A stretch of 64,000 nucleotides of DNA from Pelagilacustribacter sp045567335 (GCA_045567335.1 JBJLCZ010000001.1:62001-126000); one strand, 5' to 3'; shown: positions 26,711-36,771, counted from the stretch's first letter. Translations and numbers: made by a program. The notes: a model not told the origin generated them from the sequence alone.

Positions 26711-28434
26711 TAAATTTTAGAATATTCTTTAACTTCTTTTCTCTTACCAGGGTGAGTTGGAGCTCCTAAATAAGCTGGACCTACAGTTTGAGCGTATTTC
26801 CACAATGTACCAGATCCAAATTCAGATTTTCTTGGTTTCCATTTTTTCTTTCTTGCTACTAACTCCTTTGAAGAAAGTCTAACATTGATAGTTCCTTTTT
26901 GTGCATCTATATCAATTACATCTCCATTTTTTAGTAAAGCAAGTGGCCCGCCTACAGCCGCTTCAGGACCAACATGCCCGACGCAAAAACCTCTTGTAGC
27001 ACCTGAAAATCTTCCATCAGTTATCAAAGCTACTTTCTCTCCCTTACCCTGTCCATATATTGCTCCTGTAGTGGATAACATTTCTCTCATACCAGGACCG
27101 CCTTTAGGTCCTTCATAACGAATAATAATTACATCTCCGTCTTTATATTTTTTTATTTTGAACTGCTGACATAGGCATCTTCCTCATTGTCAAAACATCT
27201 TGCTTTACCGCTAAATTGTAATTTTTTTTAAACCTGCAATTTTTACAATTCCACCCTCTGGAGCTAAATTGCCTTTTAAAACCAACGACTCCACCATCTG
27301 GTGACAATGGGTTGTTGTATTTTCTAAGAACTTTTTGATCAGGATTAAATTTTATATCACTTAAATTTTCTTTCATAGTTTTTACCTGTAACTGTCATGC
27401 AGTTTCCATGAATATATCCACCATCATAAAGAGTTTTTTAGTAACATAGGAACACCACCAGCTTCCCACATATCTTTAGCAACGTATTTTCCTCCTGGTT
27501 TGAGGTCTGCAAGATATGGTGTTTTTTTAAAAATTTTTGCAACATCCATTAAATCAAATTTTATTCCTATTTCATTTGCGAGAGCTGGTAAATGTAAAGC
27601 AGCATTTGTAGAACCTCCAGTTGCCGCAACAATTGTCGCTGCATTTTCTAAAGATTTTCTTGTTACTATATCCCTAGGTTTGATATTTTTTTTTAATAAA
27701 TTCATTACTGTTTTTCCACTTTCTAAAGCATACTTGTCTCTTTCTTCATACGGTGCTGGCGTACCAGCTGAATACGGTAAGGCTAAACCAATCGCTTCAG
27801 AAACACATGCCATTGTATTTGCAGTAAATTGACCTCCACAAGCACCTGCGCTGGGGCAAGCAACAAGTTCTAATTCCCTTAAATCTTTTGAAGACATTGA
27901 GCCTGCAGAATGTTTACCCACAGCTTCAAAAACATCTACGACTGTAACATCTTTACCTTTATACTTTCCGGGTAAAATTGATCCTCCATAGATAAACACG
28001 CTTGGTACGTTTAATCTTACCATTGACATCATTAATCCTGGAAGAGATTTATCACAACCAGCAATACCAACTAAAGCATCATAACAATGTCCTCTAACTG
28101 TTAATTCAGCTGAGTCAGCTATTATTTCTCGAGAAATTAAAGATGATTTCATACCTTCATGACCCATTGCAATACCATCGGTAACCGTAATTGTGCAAAA
28201 TTCTCTGGGTGTACCACCTGAAAGCTTAACTCCTTTTTTAACAGACTGCGCTTGTCTCATAAGCGCTGTATTACATGGTGCTGCTTCATTCCATGTAGAA
28301 ACAACTCCAACGAATGGTTTTGCTACATCTTCTTCAGTCTCTCCCATAGCATAATAAAAAGACCTATGCGGGGCTCTATCAGGACCTATTGATGTATGAC
28401 GACTAGGTAGTTTTTTTTTGTCAAATTTACTCAT
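26710..28434 (-). pseudogene. ilvD: Dihydroxy-acid dehydratase, frameshifted
   Basis: IlvD is the Fe-S dehydratase of valine, leucine and isoleucine synthesis. The N-terminal 336 residues (27424-28434) are intact, with AGCDKSLPG and CPSAGACGGQFTANTM holding cluster ligands. The C-terminal part from about 27118 (MREMLSTTGAIYG, DGRFSGATRGFCVGH) is also intact. Between 27148 and 27439 the frame is lost several times. Family sequence (TLYDGGYIHG, VGLKGNLAPEGGIVKIAG, FSGKARCF, YKDGDVIIIRYEG) reappears in other frames, each step fitting an A/T run one base too long. A sequence error is likelier than loss of an essential pathway. It starts 2 bp after valS. Confidence 0.87.
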
Positions 28435-28436
28435 AT

Positions 28437-31085
28437 TTAGTTAATACTGGATACAATACTTCTTAATTTGTTATCTTCAATGGTTAAATCATTAAGTAGA
28501 TCTTTGTCATTTTGAACAATTTCTTTAGGTGCGTTCTTTAAATAAGCTTTATTTTGCAGTTTACTACTAAGTTTGTTTTTTTGTTTTTCAATATTTTCTA
28601 TTTTTTGTAAAATTTTATCTTTTTGAGACAAAATATCTATATCTTCATTAAATTTAAGACCTAGTTTCTCCTTTAAGACTAATATTTCAACAGTATTTTT
28701 ATCAAATTGTTTTTGATTTATCAAAGTGTTTACTCTTCCAACTTGTTTAATGAGATTTATATTTTGGTTAATTAATAATCTTAAGCTTTTGGATTTTTCT
28801 GAAACTATTAGATCACAATATAGTTTAGGAGTAATATTTAACTCAGATTTTGTTGAACGAATATTTGAAATTAATTCAATTAAATTATTTATATTTTTTT
28901 GTTTTTTAATAAAACTTTTTTGTATTTTATATGCAGGCCAATCCGAAAGGACTAAATTTGATTTATAAAACTTATCAAATTTATTTCTAGACCAAACACT
29001 TTCAGTAAAAAAGGGAATAAAAGGATGAAGCATTTTTAATATATTTACCAACATATAAGATGAAAAATTTTTTGCCTCATCTATTTCTTTTTTATTTCGT
29101 AAAGCAAATATTGGCTTTAAAAACTCAAGATACCAGTCACAATAGGAGTGCCAAACAAACTTATAAATATGCCTAGCGGCTTCATCAAATCTAAAATTTT
29201 CTATATTTTTTGTAACTAAAATTTGTGTTTCAACAAATTCGTTATAAATCCATTGATTAACAGGTAATTCAATTCTATTTAAATTCATTTTTTTTTTTAA
29301 ACAACATTTATTTAATCTTAAAAAATTATTCGCACTCCAAATTTTTGTAATGAAATTTCTGTTACCAATAATTCTATCTTTAGATAATTTTACATCACGA
29401 CCAGGTGAGGCCATTGATATTAAAGTAAATCTCAAACTATCAGCTCCATATTCATTGATTAATTCAAGAGGATCTATAACATTTCCTTTTGATTTAGACA
29501 TTTTTTGTCCCTTTTCATCTCTTACAAGAGCGTGAACATAAACTTTTTTAAATGGACTTTTTTTTTGAAAATAATTTCCCATCATTAACATTCTTGCTAC
29601 CCAAAAAAATATAATATCAAATCCTGTAACAAGAATAGAAGTTGGGTAAAATTTTTTTAATTCTTTTGTTTTTAATGGCCAACCCATTGTTGCAAAAGGC
29701 CACAGAGCAGAAGAAAACCAAGTATCTAAAACATCAGTTTCTTGACTTAATTTAATTGATTTATTTTTATTTTTTTTCTTTGCTAAAAATAATGCCCTTT
29801 TTTCATTTTCAGCAACATAAATATTGTTTTTTTCATCGTACCAGGCAGGTATTCTATGTCCCCACCAAATTTGACGAGAAATACACCAAGGCTCAATTTC
29901 ATTCATCCATTGAAAAAAAGTTTTTTTCCAATTTTCTGGATAAAAAATAGTTTTTCTTTTTTTTACAATTTCAATTGGTTTTTTTGAAAGAGATTTTGCA
30001 TTTACAAACCATTGTTCGGTTAACAAGGGTTCTATAATTGTATTTGATCTATCTCCATAAGGTACTTTATTTTTTATTTGCTCAATTTTTACAAGTTCTC
30101 CACTTTCTTTAAGTTTATTTACAATTAATTTTCTTGCCTCAAATCTATCTAAACCAATAAATTCTTTAATCCCATTAGTATTAATTTTTCCATCTTTTTC
30201 AAAAATATTTATTACTTGTAGCTTATTTCGTTTACCAACCAAATAATCATTGAAGTCATGTGCTGGAGTTATTTTTACAGCTCCAGAACCTTGTTCTGGA
30301 TCAGCATAATGATCGGTAATTATTTTAATATTTCTATTAACTAATGGAATTTTTACATTTTTGCCTATTAGATTAATATATCTTTTATCTTTTGGATTAA
30401 CCGCTATAGCCGTATCACCCATCATAGTTTCAGGCCTTGTAGTAGCTATAGTTATCTTTTCCGAAGATCCTTCAATTGAATAATCAATAAAATATAGGTT
30501 TGATTGAGTCTCTTTTTGAACTACCTCTAGATCTGAAATAGCGGTTTGAAGATCGGTGTCCCAATTAACTAACTTTTTATCCTTATAAATTAATTTTTTA
30601 TTGTATAGATCAACAAAAACTTTAATTACAGCTCTCGATAAATCTTCATCCATTGTAAATCTTGTTCTTGACCAATCACATGAACATCCTAATTTTTTTA
30701 ATTGATTTAAAATTATCCCACCAGACTCATTTTTCCACTCCCATACTTTTTTAATAAAATTTTTTCTTCCAAGATCTTTTTTTTTTATACCTTGTTTTGA
30801 TAAGTTTTTTTCTACTATTGCTTGAGTAGCTATACCTGCATGATCAGTGCCTGGTTGCCAAAGAGTTTCGTAACCCTGCATCCTATAAAATCTTACTAAA
30901 ACATCTTGTAGACTATTGTTTAAAGCATGACCCATATGCAATTTGCCGGTAACATTCGGAGGTGGTATAACCATAGAAAAAGTTTTTTTGGATTTTCCAG
31001 GTCTTGGCTTAAAGCATCCATTTTTTTCCCATATTTTTGTAATGAGCTTTTCTTCTAAAACATGATTATATTTCTTAAATTCCAT
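28437..31085 (-). CDS. valS: Valine--tRNA ligase
   Basis: This class I synthetase has the HIGH motif in PPPNVTGKLHMGHALNN and KMSKS in GQKMSKSKGNVIDP. An editing domain (ATTRPETMMGDTAIAVNP) removes mischarged threonine, and a C-terminal coiled coil follows. At 882 residues it has family length. It is the first gene of a valS-ilvD-manC run and is divergent from tRNA-Cys. Confidence 0.97.
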   Translation of the reverse strand: MEFKKYNHVLEEKLITKIWEKNGCFKPRPGKSKKTFSMVIPPPNVTGKLHMGHALNNSLQDVLVRFYRMQGYETLWQPGTDHAGIATQAIVEKNLSKQGIKKKDLGRKNFIKKVWEWKNESGGIILNQLKKLGCSCDWSRTRFTMDEDLSRAVIKVFVDLYNKKLIYKDKKLVNWDTDLQTAISDLEVVQKETQSNLYFIDYSIEGSSEKITIATTRPETMMGDTAIAVNPKDKRYINLIGKNVKIPLVNRNIKIITDHYADPEQGSGAVKITPAHDFNDYLVGKRNKLQVINIFEKDGKINTNGIKEFIGLDRFEARKLIVNKLKESGELVKIEQIKNKVPYGDRSNTIIEPLLTEQWFVNAKSLSKKPIEIVKKRKTIFYPENWKKTFFQWMNEIEPWCISRQIWWGHRIPAWYDEKNNIYVAENEKRALFLAKKKNKNKSIKLSQETDVLDTWFSSALWPFATMGWPLKTKELKKFYPTSILVTGFDIIFFWVARMLMMGNYFQKKSPFKKVYVHALVRDEKGQKMSKSKGNVIDPLELINEYGADSLRFTLISMASPGRDVKLSKDRIIGNRNFITKIWSANNFLRLNKCCLKKKMNLNRIELPVNQWIYNEFVETQILVTKNIENFRFDEAARHIYKFVWHSYCDWYLEFLKPIFALRNKKEIDEAKNFSSYMLVNILKMLHPFIPFFTESVWSRNKFDKFYKSNLVLSDWPAYKIQKSFIKKQKNINNLIELISNIRSTKSELNITPKLYCDLIVSEKSKSLRLLINQNINLIKQVGRVNTLINQKQFDKNTVEILVLKEKLGLKFNEDIDILSQKDKILQKIENIEKQKNKLSSKLQNKAYLKNAPKEIVQNDKDLLNDLTIEDNKLRSIVSSIN

Positions 31086-31201
31086 AATATTTCAATCAAT
31101 CTCTTATATAGTTTATATCAAACCTATAAAAACCTTAAAGATGTAGATTTTCCTTTATAGAAACATTTAAATGATTTAAATAGTTCTAATTGCAAGACTT
31201 T

Positions 31202-31275
31202 GGCCACGTGGCGGAATGGTTACGCAGAGGATTGCAAATCCTTTTATCCCAGTTCAATTCTGGGCGTGGCCTCCA
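31202..31275 (+). tRNA. tRNA-Cys (anticodon GCA)
   Basis: The acceptor stem GGCCACG/CGTGGCC is perfect. The anticodon loop ATTGCAAAT carries GCA, the T-loop is TTCAATTC, and the discriminator T is the cysteine identity base. CCA is encoded at 31273-31275. The 116 bases between valS and this tRNA show no other gene. Confidence 0.97.
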
Positions 31276-31322
31276 AAAAATTGGTTGTTTTATAATTTTA
31301 AAAAAAGTATGTTGCTAATTAT

Positions 31323-31398
31323 TCCTCGGTAGCTCAGTTGGTAGAGCAGTTGACTGTTAATCAATTGGTCGCAGGTTCGAGTCCTGCCCGAGGAGCCA
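31323..31398 (+). tRNA. tRNA-Asn (anticodon GTT)
   Basis: The acceptor stem TCCTCGG/CCGAGGA is perfect. The D-arm is AGCTCAGTTGGTAGAGC, the anticodon loop CTGTTAA carries GTT, and the T-loop is GTTCGAGTC. Discriminator G and encoded CCA (31396-31398) follow. It is 47 bp after tRNA-Cys and probably co-transcribed. It is also one of the GUN-anticodon substrates of Tgt. Confidence 0.97.
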
Positions 31399-31402
31399 AT
31401 TA

Positions 31403-31768
31403 TTAACCCGTATTCTCTAAGGATACTGAATTCTTTAAAACTTGTAATATCTTTTCTTTTTGAGATTTAGAGAGAGAAGAAAACGTTTTACTTAGAAATG
31501 AGTAATTCAAATCTATGTTATCTGTATCTTCTAATCTGTTTAACTTATAATCTTTATAATCCTCGTAGAAATATGTAATAGGAACTTTTAAAAAATCGGA
31601 TAATTGCATTAATCGGTTTGAACTTACACCATTTGTTCCTTTTTCGTATTTTTGTATCTGTTGAAATGTAACATTGATTGCTTGAGCAACTCTTGTTTGG
31701 GTGAGACCAAGAGATAGTCTTCTCATTCTTAACTTTTTTCCTAAATGATTATTAAAGTTATCTTCCAT
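31403..31768 (-). CDS. XRE-family helix-turn-helix regulator
   Basis: This 121-residue protein has an N-terminal HTH of the Cro/C1 type: LGKKLRMRRLSLGLTQTRVAQAI, FQQIQKYEKGTNGVSSNRL, then LSDFLKVPITYFYED. This form is a conserved single-domain regulator in alphaproteobacteria. A Ser-rich C-terminal helix follows (SLSKSQKEKILQVLKNS). It stands alone, convergent with tRNA-Asn, with 4 bp between the ends. No operator or target can be read from the sequence. Confidence 0.88.
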   Translation of the reverse strand: MEDNFNNHLGKKLRMRRLSLGLTQTRVAQAINVTFQQIQKYEKGTNGVSSNRLMQLSDFLKVPITYFYEDYKDYKLNRLEDTDNIDLNYSFLSKTFSSLSKSQKEKILQVLKNSVSLENTG

Positions 31769-31835
31769 AAGATCTCCTAATTTTTAAGTATTCAACATTA
31801 AAATTATGTTTTTAGCAATAGTAATTTACAGAAAA

Positions 31836-31856
31836 TTTGGGTTGAAGGACCCCAAA
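31836..31856 (-). terminator. Possible terminator after the DUF6134-like gene
   Basis: On the minus strand a TTTGGG(G)...CCCAAA hairpin (31836-31841 with 31851-31856) is followed by a short T run. It lies in the 150-bp gap after the stop of the DUF6134-like gene and before the HTH gene. The stem is short and the T tract brief, so this is weak. Confidence 0.3.
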
Positions 31857-31918
31857 AATAAGCAAAAAAAAAGTATAAATGTTATTGACTTAAGTAAAAA
31901 AAATTAGTCTTAAATATG

Positions 31919-32602
31919 CTAATTATATTTTTTTAATCTATATTCCCAATATCCTGTCTTATCAAAAGATGCCTTTAACCAAATAAATGTTTTTTCATCA
32001 TACCAAATATCGGTATTAAGTCTTTTTTCTTTAGGTAAATTAATATCAGATGAAGAAAAATTAAAATGTAAAGCATTATATTGTTTTCCATTAATAGAAA
32101 TTTTTTCTTTACCTATAAAATTAACTTTTTGTTCTATAATTCTTCCTGATATAGCACTTATTTGTTTTTTAGCTTTTATAATCTTATGATTCCACCAAGT
32201 GCCGACTATAGAATCGTAAGAAGTATTTCCTTGATAAGAGGATCCATCAATTAATAATTTATTTTTTTTTGCATCAACACTAATATTTACATATTTTTCT
32301 TTTTTATTTTGATTAGTTTTTGAGGAAAAACTAAAAAATTTATTATTTTTATATTTTTCAGTACTAGATGCTTGATATTTATACAAATCTACACCTAGTT
32401 TAGTTATTTTGAAATAAACATCACTATTTACCGTTAATAAATTATTATCTCTTACAAAATTATAGTTATGATAGCCGATTAATTTGTTATTTCTGTATAA
32501 CTCGTACTCTAAAGTATTAATTTTTTTATAATGTTCAACATGAGTAAATGTAGAAGTAGTATAAAATAGCAAAATTATAATTGAAAGGATCAGTTTTTTC
32601 AT
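31919..32602 (-). CDS. Exported protein, DUF6134-like
   Basis: This protein of about 227 residues has a signal peptide (MKKLILSIIILLFYTTSTFT). The body is a predicted beta-rich periplasmic domain with LEYELYRNNKLIGYHNYNF, SYDSIVGTWWNHKI and a C-terminal DIWYDEKTFIWLKASFDKTGYWEYRL. The x-W-Y-D-x3-x-W-L-K ending resembles DUF6134/DUF3108-type proteins of unknown role. I chose the ATG at 32602 because the longer frame to 32641 would run into the divergent cysteine synthase coding region; the gap to it is then 12 bp. Confidence 0.72.
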   Translation of the reverse strand: MKKLILSIIILLFYTTSTFTHVEHYKKINTLEYELYRNNKLIGYHNYNFVRDNNLLTVNSDVYFKITKLGVDLYKYQASSTEKYKNNKFFSFSSKTNQNKKEKYVNISVDAKKNKLLIDGSSYQGNTSYDSIVGTWWNHKIIKAKKQISAISGRIIEQKVNFIGKEKISINGKQYNALHFNFSSSDINLPKEKRLNTDIWYDEKTFIWLKASFDKTGYWEYRLKKYN

Positions 32603-32614
32603 ATATTTAATATT

Positions 32615-33616
32615 ATGGAAAATCACAACATTGTTAAACAAATTGGAAATACACCATTAGTTAGATTAAAACAAGCCTCAGAATTAACAGGGTGTAATAT
32701 TTATGGCAAAGCTGAATACCTTAATCCGGGGGAGTCTGTCAAAGACAGAGCAGCCTTATTTATAGTCAATAAAGCAATTAAAAACAAAGAAATTGAAAAA
32801 GGCGGGACTATAGTTGAAGGAACAGCCGGTAATACTGGAATTGGACTCGCTATTGTATGTAAAGAATATGGGTTAAACTTAAAAATTGTGATTCCAAAGA
32901 CTCAATCAATAGAAAAAAAAGAAACTTTAAAAAAAATGGGCGCCGAATTAATAGAAGTAGACGCAGTTCCCTATTCCAATCCAAAAAATTATATTAAACA
33001 GTCAAAAGATATTGCAACAGCTTTAGCAAAATCTAAATCTAATAAAAAAGGTGTCTTTTGGGCAAATCAATTTGATAATATTGTAAATACTGAGAGTCAT
33101 ATTAAAACTACAGCAGAAGAAATTTGGACTCAAACTGCCGGCAAAATAGATGGTTTTACTTGTGCAGTAGGAACAGGAGGAACTTTAGCTGGTGTTTCAA
33201 TGGGTTTAAAAAATAAAAATAAAGATATACAAATTGCATTATCTGACCCAATGGGATCATCTTTATATTCTTATATTAAGAATAAGAAATTAGAAAATGA
33301 AGGAAGTTCAATTACTGAAGGAATAGGCACAGGTCGTATAACAAAAAATTTTGATATGGCAATTATAGATGACGCTTTTAGAACTGATGATAATGAAGCA
33401 TTAAAAATAGTTTTTAACTTAATAGAAGATCAGAAAATTGTTTTAGGTGGTTCTTCGGGAATAAATATTGCTGGAGCAATTAAATTAGCAAAAAAAATGG
33501 GTCCCAATAAAAATATAGTTACTATTTTATGTGATAATGGAAAAAGATATGCGAGCAAGATTTTCAATAAAAATTTTTTAAAAAGTAAAAATTTACCTAT
33601 ACCAAAATGGCTATAA
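32615..33616 (+). CDS. cysK: Cysteine synthase (O-acetylserine sulfhydrylase)
   Basis: This PLP-dependent enzyme makes cysteine from O-acetylserine and sulfide. The PLP lysine is in NPGESVKDRAA, the substrate loop is EGTAGNTGIGLA, the phosphate loop is GTGGTLAG, and GGSSGINIAGA lies near the C terminus. At 333 residues it matches the family. The GESVKDR motif (instead of GSSVKDR) and insertions suggest a variant CysK group, so cystathionine-type activity cannot be excluded. It overlaps the convergent aapP 3' end by 6 bp. Confidence 0.88.
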   Translation: MENHNIVKQIGNTPLVRLKQASELTGCNIYGKAEYLNPGESVKDRAALFIVNKAIKNKEIEKGGTIVEGTAGNTGIGLAIVCKEYGLNLKIVIPKTQSIEKKETLKKMGAELIEVDAVPYSNPKNYIKQSKDIATALAKSKSNKKGVFWANQFDNIVNTESHIKTTAEEIWTQTAGKIDGFTCAVGTGGTLAGVSMGLKNKNKDIQIALSDPMGSSLYSYIKNKKLENEGSSITEGIGTGRITKNFDMAIIDDAFRTDDNEALKIVFNLIEDQKIVLGGSSGINIAGAIKLAKKMGPNKNIVTILCDNGKRYASKIFNKNFLKSKNLPIPKWL

Positions 33617-34342
33617 TATCTGGCTTAAAAATAATTTAGTTCTATCAGATTTAGGACTTTCAAAAAAATCTTTAGTCTTCGCTTTTTCAACAATACGACC
33701 CTCATCCATAAATATCATATTGTCTGCAACTTCTTTAGCAAATCCCATTTCGTGAGTTACTACAATCATAGTCATTCCACCTTTTGCTAAATCAACCATA
33801 ACATCTAAAACTTCTTTTATCATTTCTGGATCTAAGGCCGATGTAGGCTCATCAAATAACATAATTTTTGGTTCCATACATAAAGCTCTAGCTATTGCGC
33901 ATCTTTGTTGTTGTCCTCCAGAAAGTTGACCAGGATATTTAAAGGCTTGATCGTCAATCTGTACTCTCGTTAAATTTGCCATGGCAACTTCTTCAGCTTT
34001 TTTTTTTGGTAATTTTTTTACCCATATTGGTGCTAATGTACAATTGTCTAATATTGATAAATGTGGAAATAAATTAAATTGCTGAAAAACCATACCAACT
34101 TCTGCTCTCACATTTTCTATGTTTTTCGTATTTTCAGAAATTTCATTCCCGTCCACAGTAATAATTCCTTCCTGATGTTCTTCTAATCTATTAATACATC
34201 TAATAAGAGTAGATTTTCCTGATCCTGATGGACCACAAATAACTATTTTTTCTTTTTGATTAACTTGTAGATTAATATCTTTTAAAACCTGAAATTTATC
34301 GAACCACTTGTTTACATTTTTTAACTCAATTATATTTGTCAT
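33611..34342 (-). CDS. aapP: General amino-acid ABC transporter ATPase
   Basis: This is the ATPase of a polar amino-acid uptake system. It has Walker A GPSGSGKST, Q-loop VFQQFNLFPH, signature LSGGQQQRCAIARAL, Walker B IMLFDEPTSALD and the switch His in VVTHEMGFA. It is last in the aapJQMP operon, 1 bp after aapM. The order and sizes match the Rhizobium Aap and E. coli YhdWXYZ systems, which are prominent in SAR11. Confidence 0.94.
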   Translation of the reverse strand: MTNIIELKNVNKWFDKFQVLKDINLQVNQKEKIVICGPSGSGKSTLIRCINRLEEHQEGIITVDGNEISENTKNIENVRAEVGMVFQQFNLFPHLSILDNCTLAPIWVKKLPKKKAEEVAMANLTRVQIDDQAFKYPGQLSGGQQQRCAIARALCMEPKIMLFDEPTSALDPEMIKEVLDVMVDLAKGGMTMIVVTHEMGFAKEVADNMIFMDEGRIVEKAKTKDFFESPKSDRTKLFLSQIL

Positions 34343-34343
34343 A

Positions 34344-35603
34344 TTACCTTTCAGTGCTTAATTTTTTCTCCAAATTTTGACTATATCTACTCATTGCATA
34401 ACAAATTATCCAAAAAACTAATCCAGCAAAAACATAACCTTCAGCAGCCATTCCAAGCCATTTAGGGTTTGTTTTAGCTAAGCCTATCATACCTGCTAAT
34501 TCTAGCAAGCCTACAACAAAAATTAAAGGTGTATCTTTTACTAAAGCTAGAAAAGTATTCGCTATGCCAGGTATAACTAATTTTAATGCCTGAGGTAAAA
34601 TTACAAGAAAATGTAACCTCCAATAACCCATACCTAAAGATTTTGCTGCATCATATTGGCCCCTAGGAAGAGCTTGCAGTCCTCCTCTTATTACCTCAGC
34701 CATGTAAGCAGCCTCGAAAAGAGTTATAGCTATAATTACTCTCATTAATTTATCCATAAACGTACCGTCTGGTAAAAACATTGGAAACATTACTGCTGAC
34801 ATAAATAAAACTGTGATTAATGGAACGCCTCTCCACAACTCAATAAAACCAATTGAGCAATATTTAATAGCTGGTAAATCTGACCGTCTTCCCATAGCTA
34901 AAAACATGCCAACTGGAAAACAAAAAATTAATGCAAATGCAGATACAATGAGCGTTAGTGATAAACCTCCCCAAGCACCTGTTTCAATCCACTTAAGACC
35001 AAATACACCTCCAGAAATAAGATTTAAAGCGATAATTGGATATATAAAAAGTAGAAAGAGGATTATATATTTTTTAAATTTTTGAGGTAGAACAAAAATA
35101 AACCCAATAGAGGCAATTAATATAAGAAATGCTATATTTATCCTCCATTGCTCTGGATCAGGATACATTCCATACATAAACCTTTTCATCCATACTTTAA
35201 CAAAAACCCAACAAGCACCCCCGCTTGTACAATCTTGTTTTGTTGATCCAGCAAAATCAGCATCAAAAATGAACCAATTTAACATAGGTGGAGTATATTT
35301 TATTAAAACAAATATGATTAAAAGTGTTAATAAAGCATTAAAGTTATTTGAGTTTATATTTTTGTTGATTTTATCTAAATATCTATTTCCACTATATTCA
35401 ATCCTTATTAAATGAAGACCGAAGGTACCGATTATTAAAGGTGAAAAATAACTAATAAAACCAGGAAATATTCCAGTTATATTAAAATTTAAAAAAGTAT
35501 TAAATAGAACATCTAAAAAAGAAAGAACTATAAAAAAACTACCTAATAAAATAAATAAATTTAAATTTTCTTTATTAGGTTTTAAAATATTAAAATGATT
35601 CAT
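34344..35603 (-). CDS. aapM: General amino-acid ABC transporter permease AapM
   Basis: This 419-residue permease has a long N-terminal extension with several membrane spans before the transport domain, as in AapM. The coupling motif is EVIRGGLQALPRGQYDAAKSLGM, and LVILPQALKLVIPG follows. A Cys-containing loop (KQDCTSGGACW) lies on the periplasmic side. Its last upstream base is shared with the aapQ stop. Confidence 0.92.
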   Translation of the reverse strand: MNHFNILKPNKENLNLFILLGSFFIVLSFLDVLFNTFLNFNITGIFPGFISYFSPLIIGTFGLHLIRIEYSGNRYLDKINKNINSNNFNALLTLLIIFVLIKYTPPMLNWFIFDADFAGSTKQDCTSGGACWVFVKVWMKRFMYGMYPDPEQWRINIAFLILIASIGFIFVLPQKFKKYIILFLLFIYPIIALNLISGGVFGLKWIETGAWGGLSLTLIVSAFALIFCFPVGMFLAMGRRSDLPAIKYCSIGFIELWRGVPLITVLFMSAVMFPMFLPDGTFMDKLMRVIIAITLFEAAYMAEVIRGGLQALPRGQYDAAKSLGMGYWRLHFLVILPQALKLVIPGIANTFLALVKDTPLIFVVGLLELAGMIGLAKTNPKWLGMAAEGYVFAGLVFWIICYAMSRYSQNLEKKLSTER

Positions 35604-36757
35604 TATTTTTCCTTTATAGCTACACTTTTATTATACCAATTCATTAGAGTTGAGATACTAAGACTAATAAAAAGATAAGTTCCCATAGTAATACTTATAA
35701 TCTCAACAGCTCTTCCAGTTTGCATTAAAGCAGTACCAGCAAAAACGAGAACTATATCAGGATACGCTATTGCAGCAGCTAATGAAGAATTTTTTGTTAA
35801 GTTTAAATACTGATTTGTTGTTGGTGGAATAATAATTCTTAAAGCCTGAGGCATTACAACTAATTTTAATATTTGACCTTTTGTCAGACCTATTGATGCT
35901 GCAGCTTCTTTTTGTCCTTTAGTAACACCTAGAATTCCTGCTCTTACATTTTCAGCAATAAAAGTTGCCGTATACATTGATAGAGCTAAGGCAAGTGATA
36001 TTAATTCAGGGATAATACTTACACCACCTTTAAAATTAAAAATTGTCGTAGACATTTGGGATAATACAGGAATTTGGAAATTCAATGATACACCTCCTAC
36101 TAAAAAAGTTAGAAGTGGAAAAAGTATTAGTATACTTAAAGAAATATAGAAAGTTGGAACTTGTTTTCCAATTTCTTCTCTTTGTTTTTTTGCATACTTA
36201 AAAACAAAAACTATTGCAATTATTGATGCTAGAATTGATAGTAAAAATACAGAAAAATTTGTCCAAATAAATTTTGGAACATACCAACCCTTTACAGTTA
36301 AATATGATACGTCAAATATATTAATTGCATTTTCAGGTAACGGTAAAGCTCTTAAAGCGGCATAATACCAAAAAAATAATTGCAATAGTAAAGGTATGTT
36401 TCTAAAGATTTCCACATATGCTTCTGCAGCTTTTGCAATTAATAAATTTGAGGAAAGTCTACCAACTCCAACGATAACACCTATAATTGTTGCAAATAAA
36501 ATACCTACAGCAGAGACAAGTAAAGTATTTAAAAGACCAACTAAAAATGCTCTAGCGTAAGACATTGATCCGTCATAATCAATTAAAGAAAAACCAATAT
36601 CAAAAGAAGCTTCCTGATTTAAAAAACCATATCCAAAAGAAATTCCCCTATTACCCATATTAGTTTGGGCGTTAAAAGCAAAATAGGCAATTATTGAAAC
36701 TAACGATACTACTGTTATTATTTGTGGAATTAATACTTTTGGATTTTTTAAATTCAT
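35603..36757 (-). CDS. aapQ: General amino-acid ABC transporter permease AapQ
   Basis: This 384-residue permease pairs with AapM. The coupling helix motif is ENVRAGILGVTKGQKEAAASIGL followed by VMPQALRIIIPP. The N-terminal WYYAALRALP and extended loop are typical of AapQ. It lies 61 bp after aapJ, and that gap holds a hairpin terminator, so permease expression is probably lower than that of the binding protein. Confidence 0.92.
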   Translation of the reverse strand: MNLKNPKVLIPQIITVVSLVSIIAYFAFNAQTNMGNRGISFGYGFLNQEASFDIGFSLIDYDGSMSYARAFLVGLLNTLLVSAVGILFATIIGVIVGVGRLSSNLLIAKAAEAYVEIFRNIPLLLQLFFWYYAALRALPLPENAINIFDVSYLTVKGWYVPKFIWTNFSVFLLSILASIIAIVFVFKYAKKQREEIGKQVPTFYISLSILILFPLLTFLVGGVSLNFQIPVLSQMSTTIFNFKGGVSIIPELISLALALSMYTATFIAENVRAGILGVTKGQKEAAASIGLTKGQILKLVVMPQALRIIIPPTTNQYLNLTKNSSLAAAIAYPDIVLVFAGTALMQTGRAVEIISITMGTYLFISLSISTLMNWYNKSVAIKEK

Positions 36758-36771
36758 AAAAAATACAGAAT

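Noticed and set aside
26885..27118. Plus-strand open frame opposite ilvD
   Set aside because: It is the mirror of the conserved ilvD coding sequence and has no start context or neighbours; shadow frame.
27143..27376. 77-codon frame between the two ilvD parts as a separate small gene
   Set aside because: Only its first part is true IlvD sequence; the rest is IlvD read in a wrong frame after a T-run length change.
31086..31201. Gap before tRNA-Cys examined for a small RNA or riboswitch
   Set aside because: No stable stem or conserved riboswitch core was visible; only AT-rich sequence that must hold the valS and tRNA promoters.
31884..31918. Plus-strand TTGACT with a possible -10 downstream
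   Set aside because: No plus-strand gene follows; it points into the 3' end of a minus-strand gene, so a chance match in AT-rich DNA is likelier.
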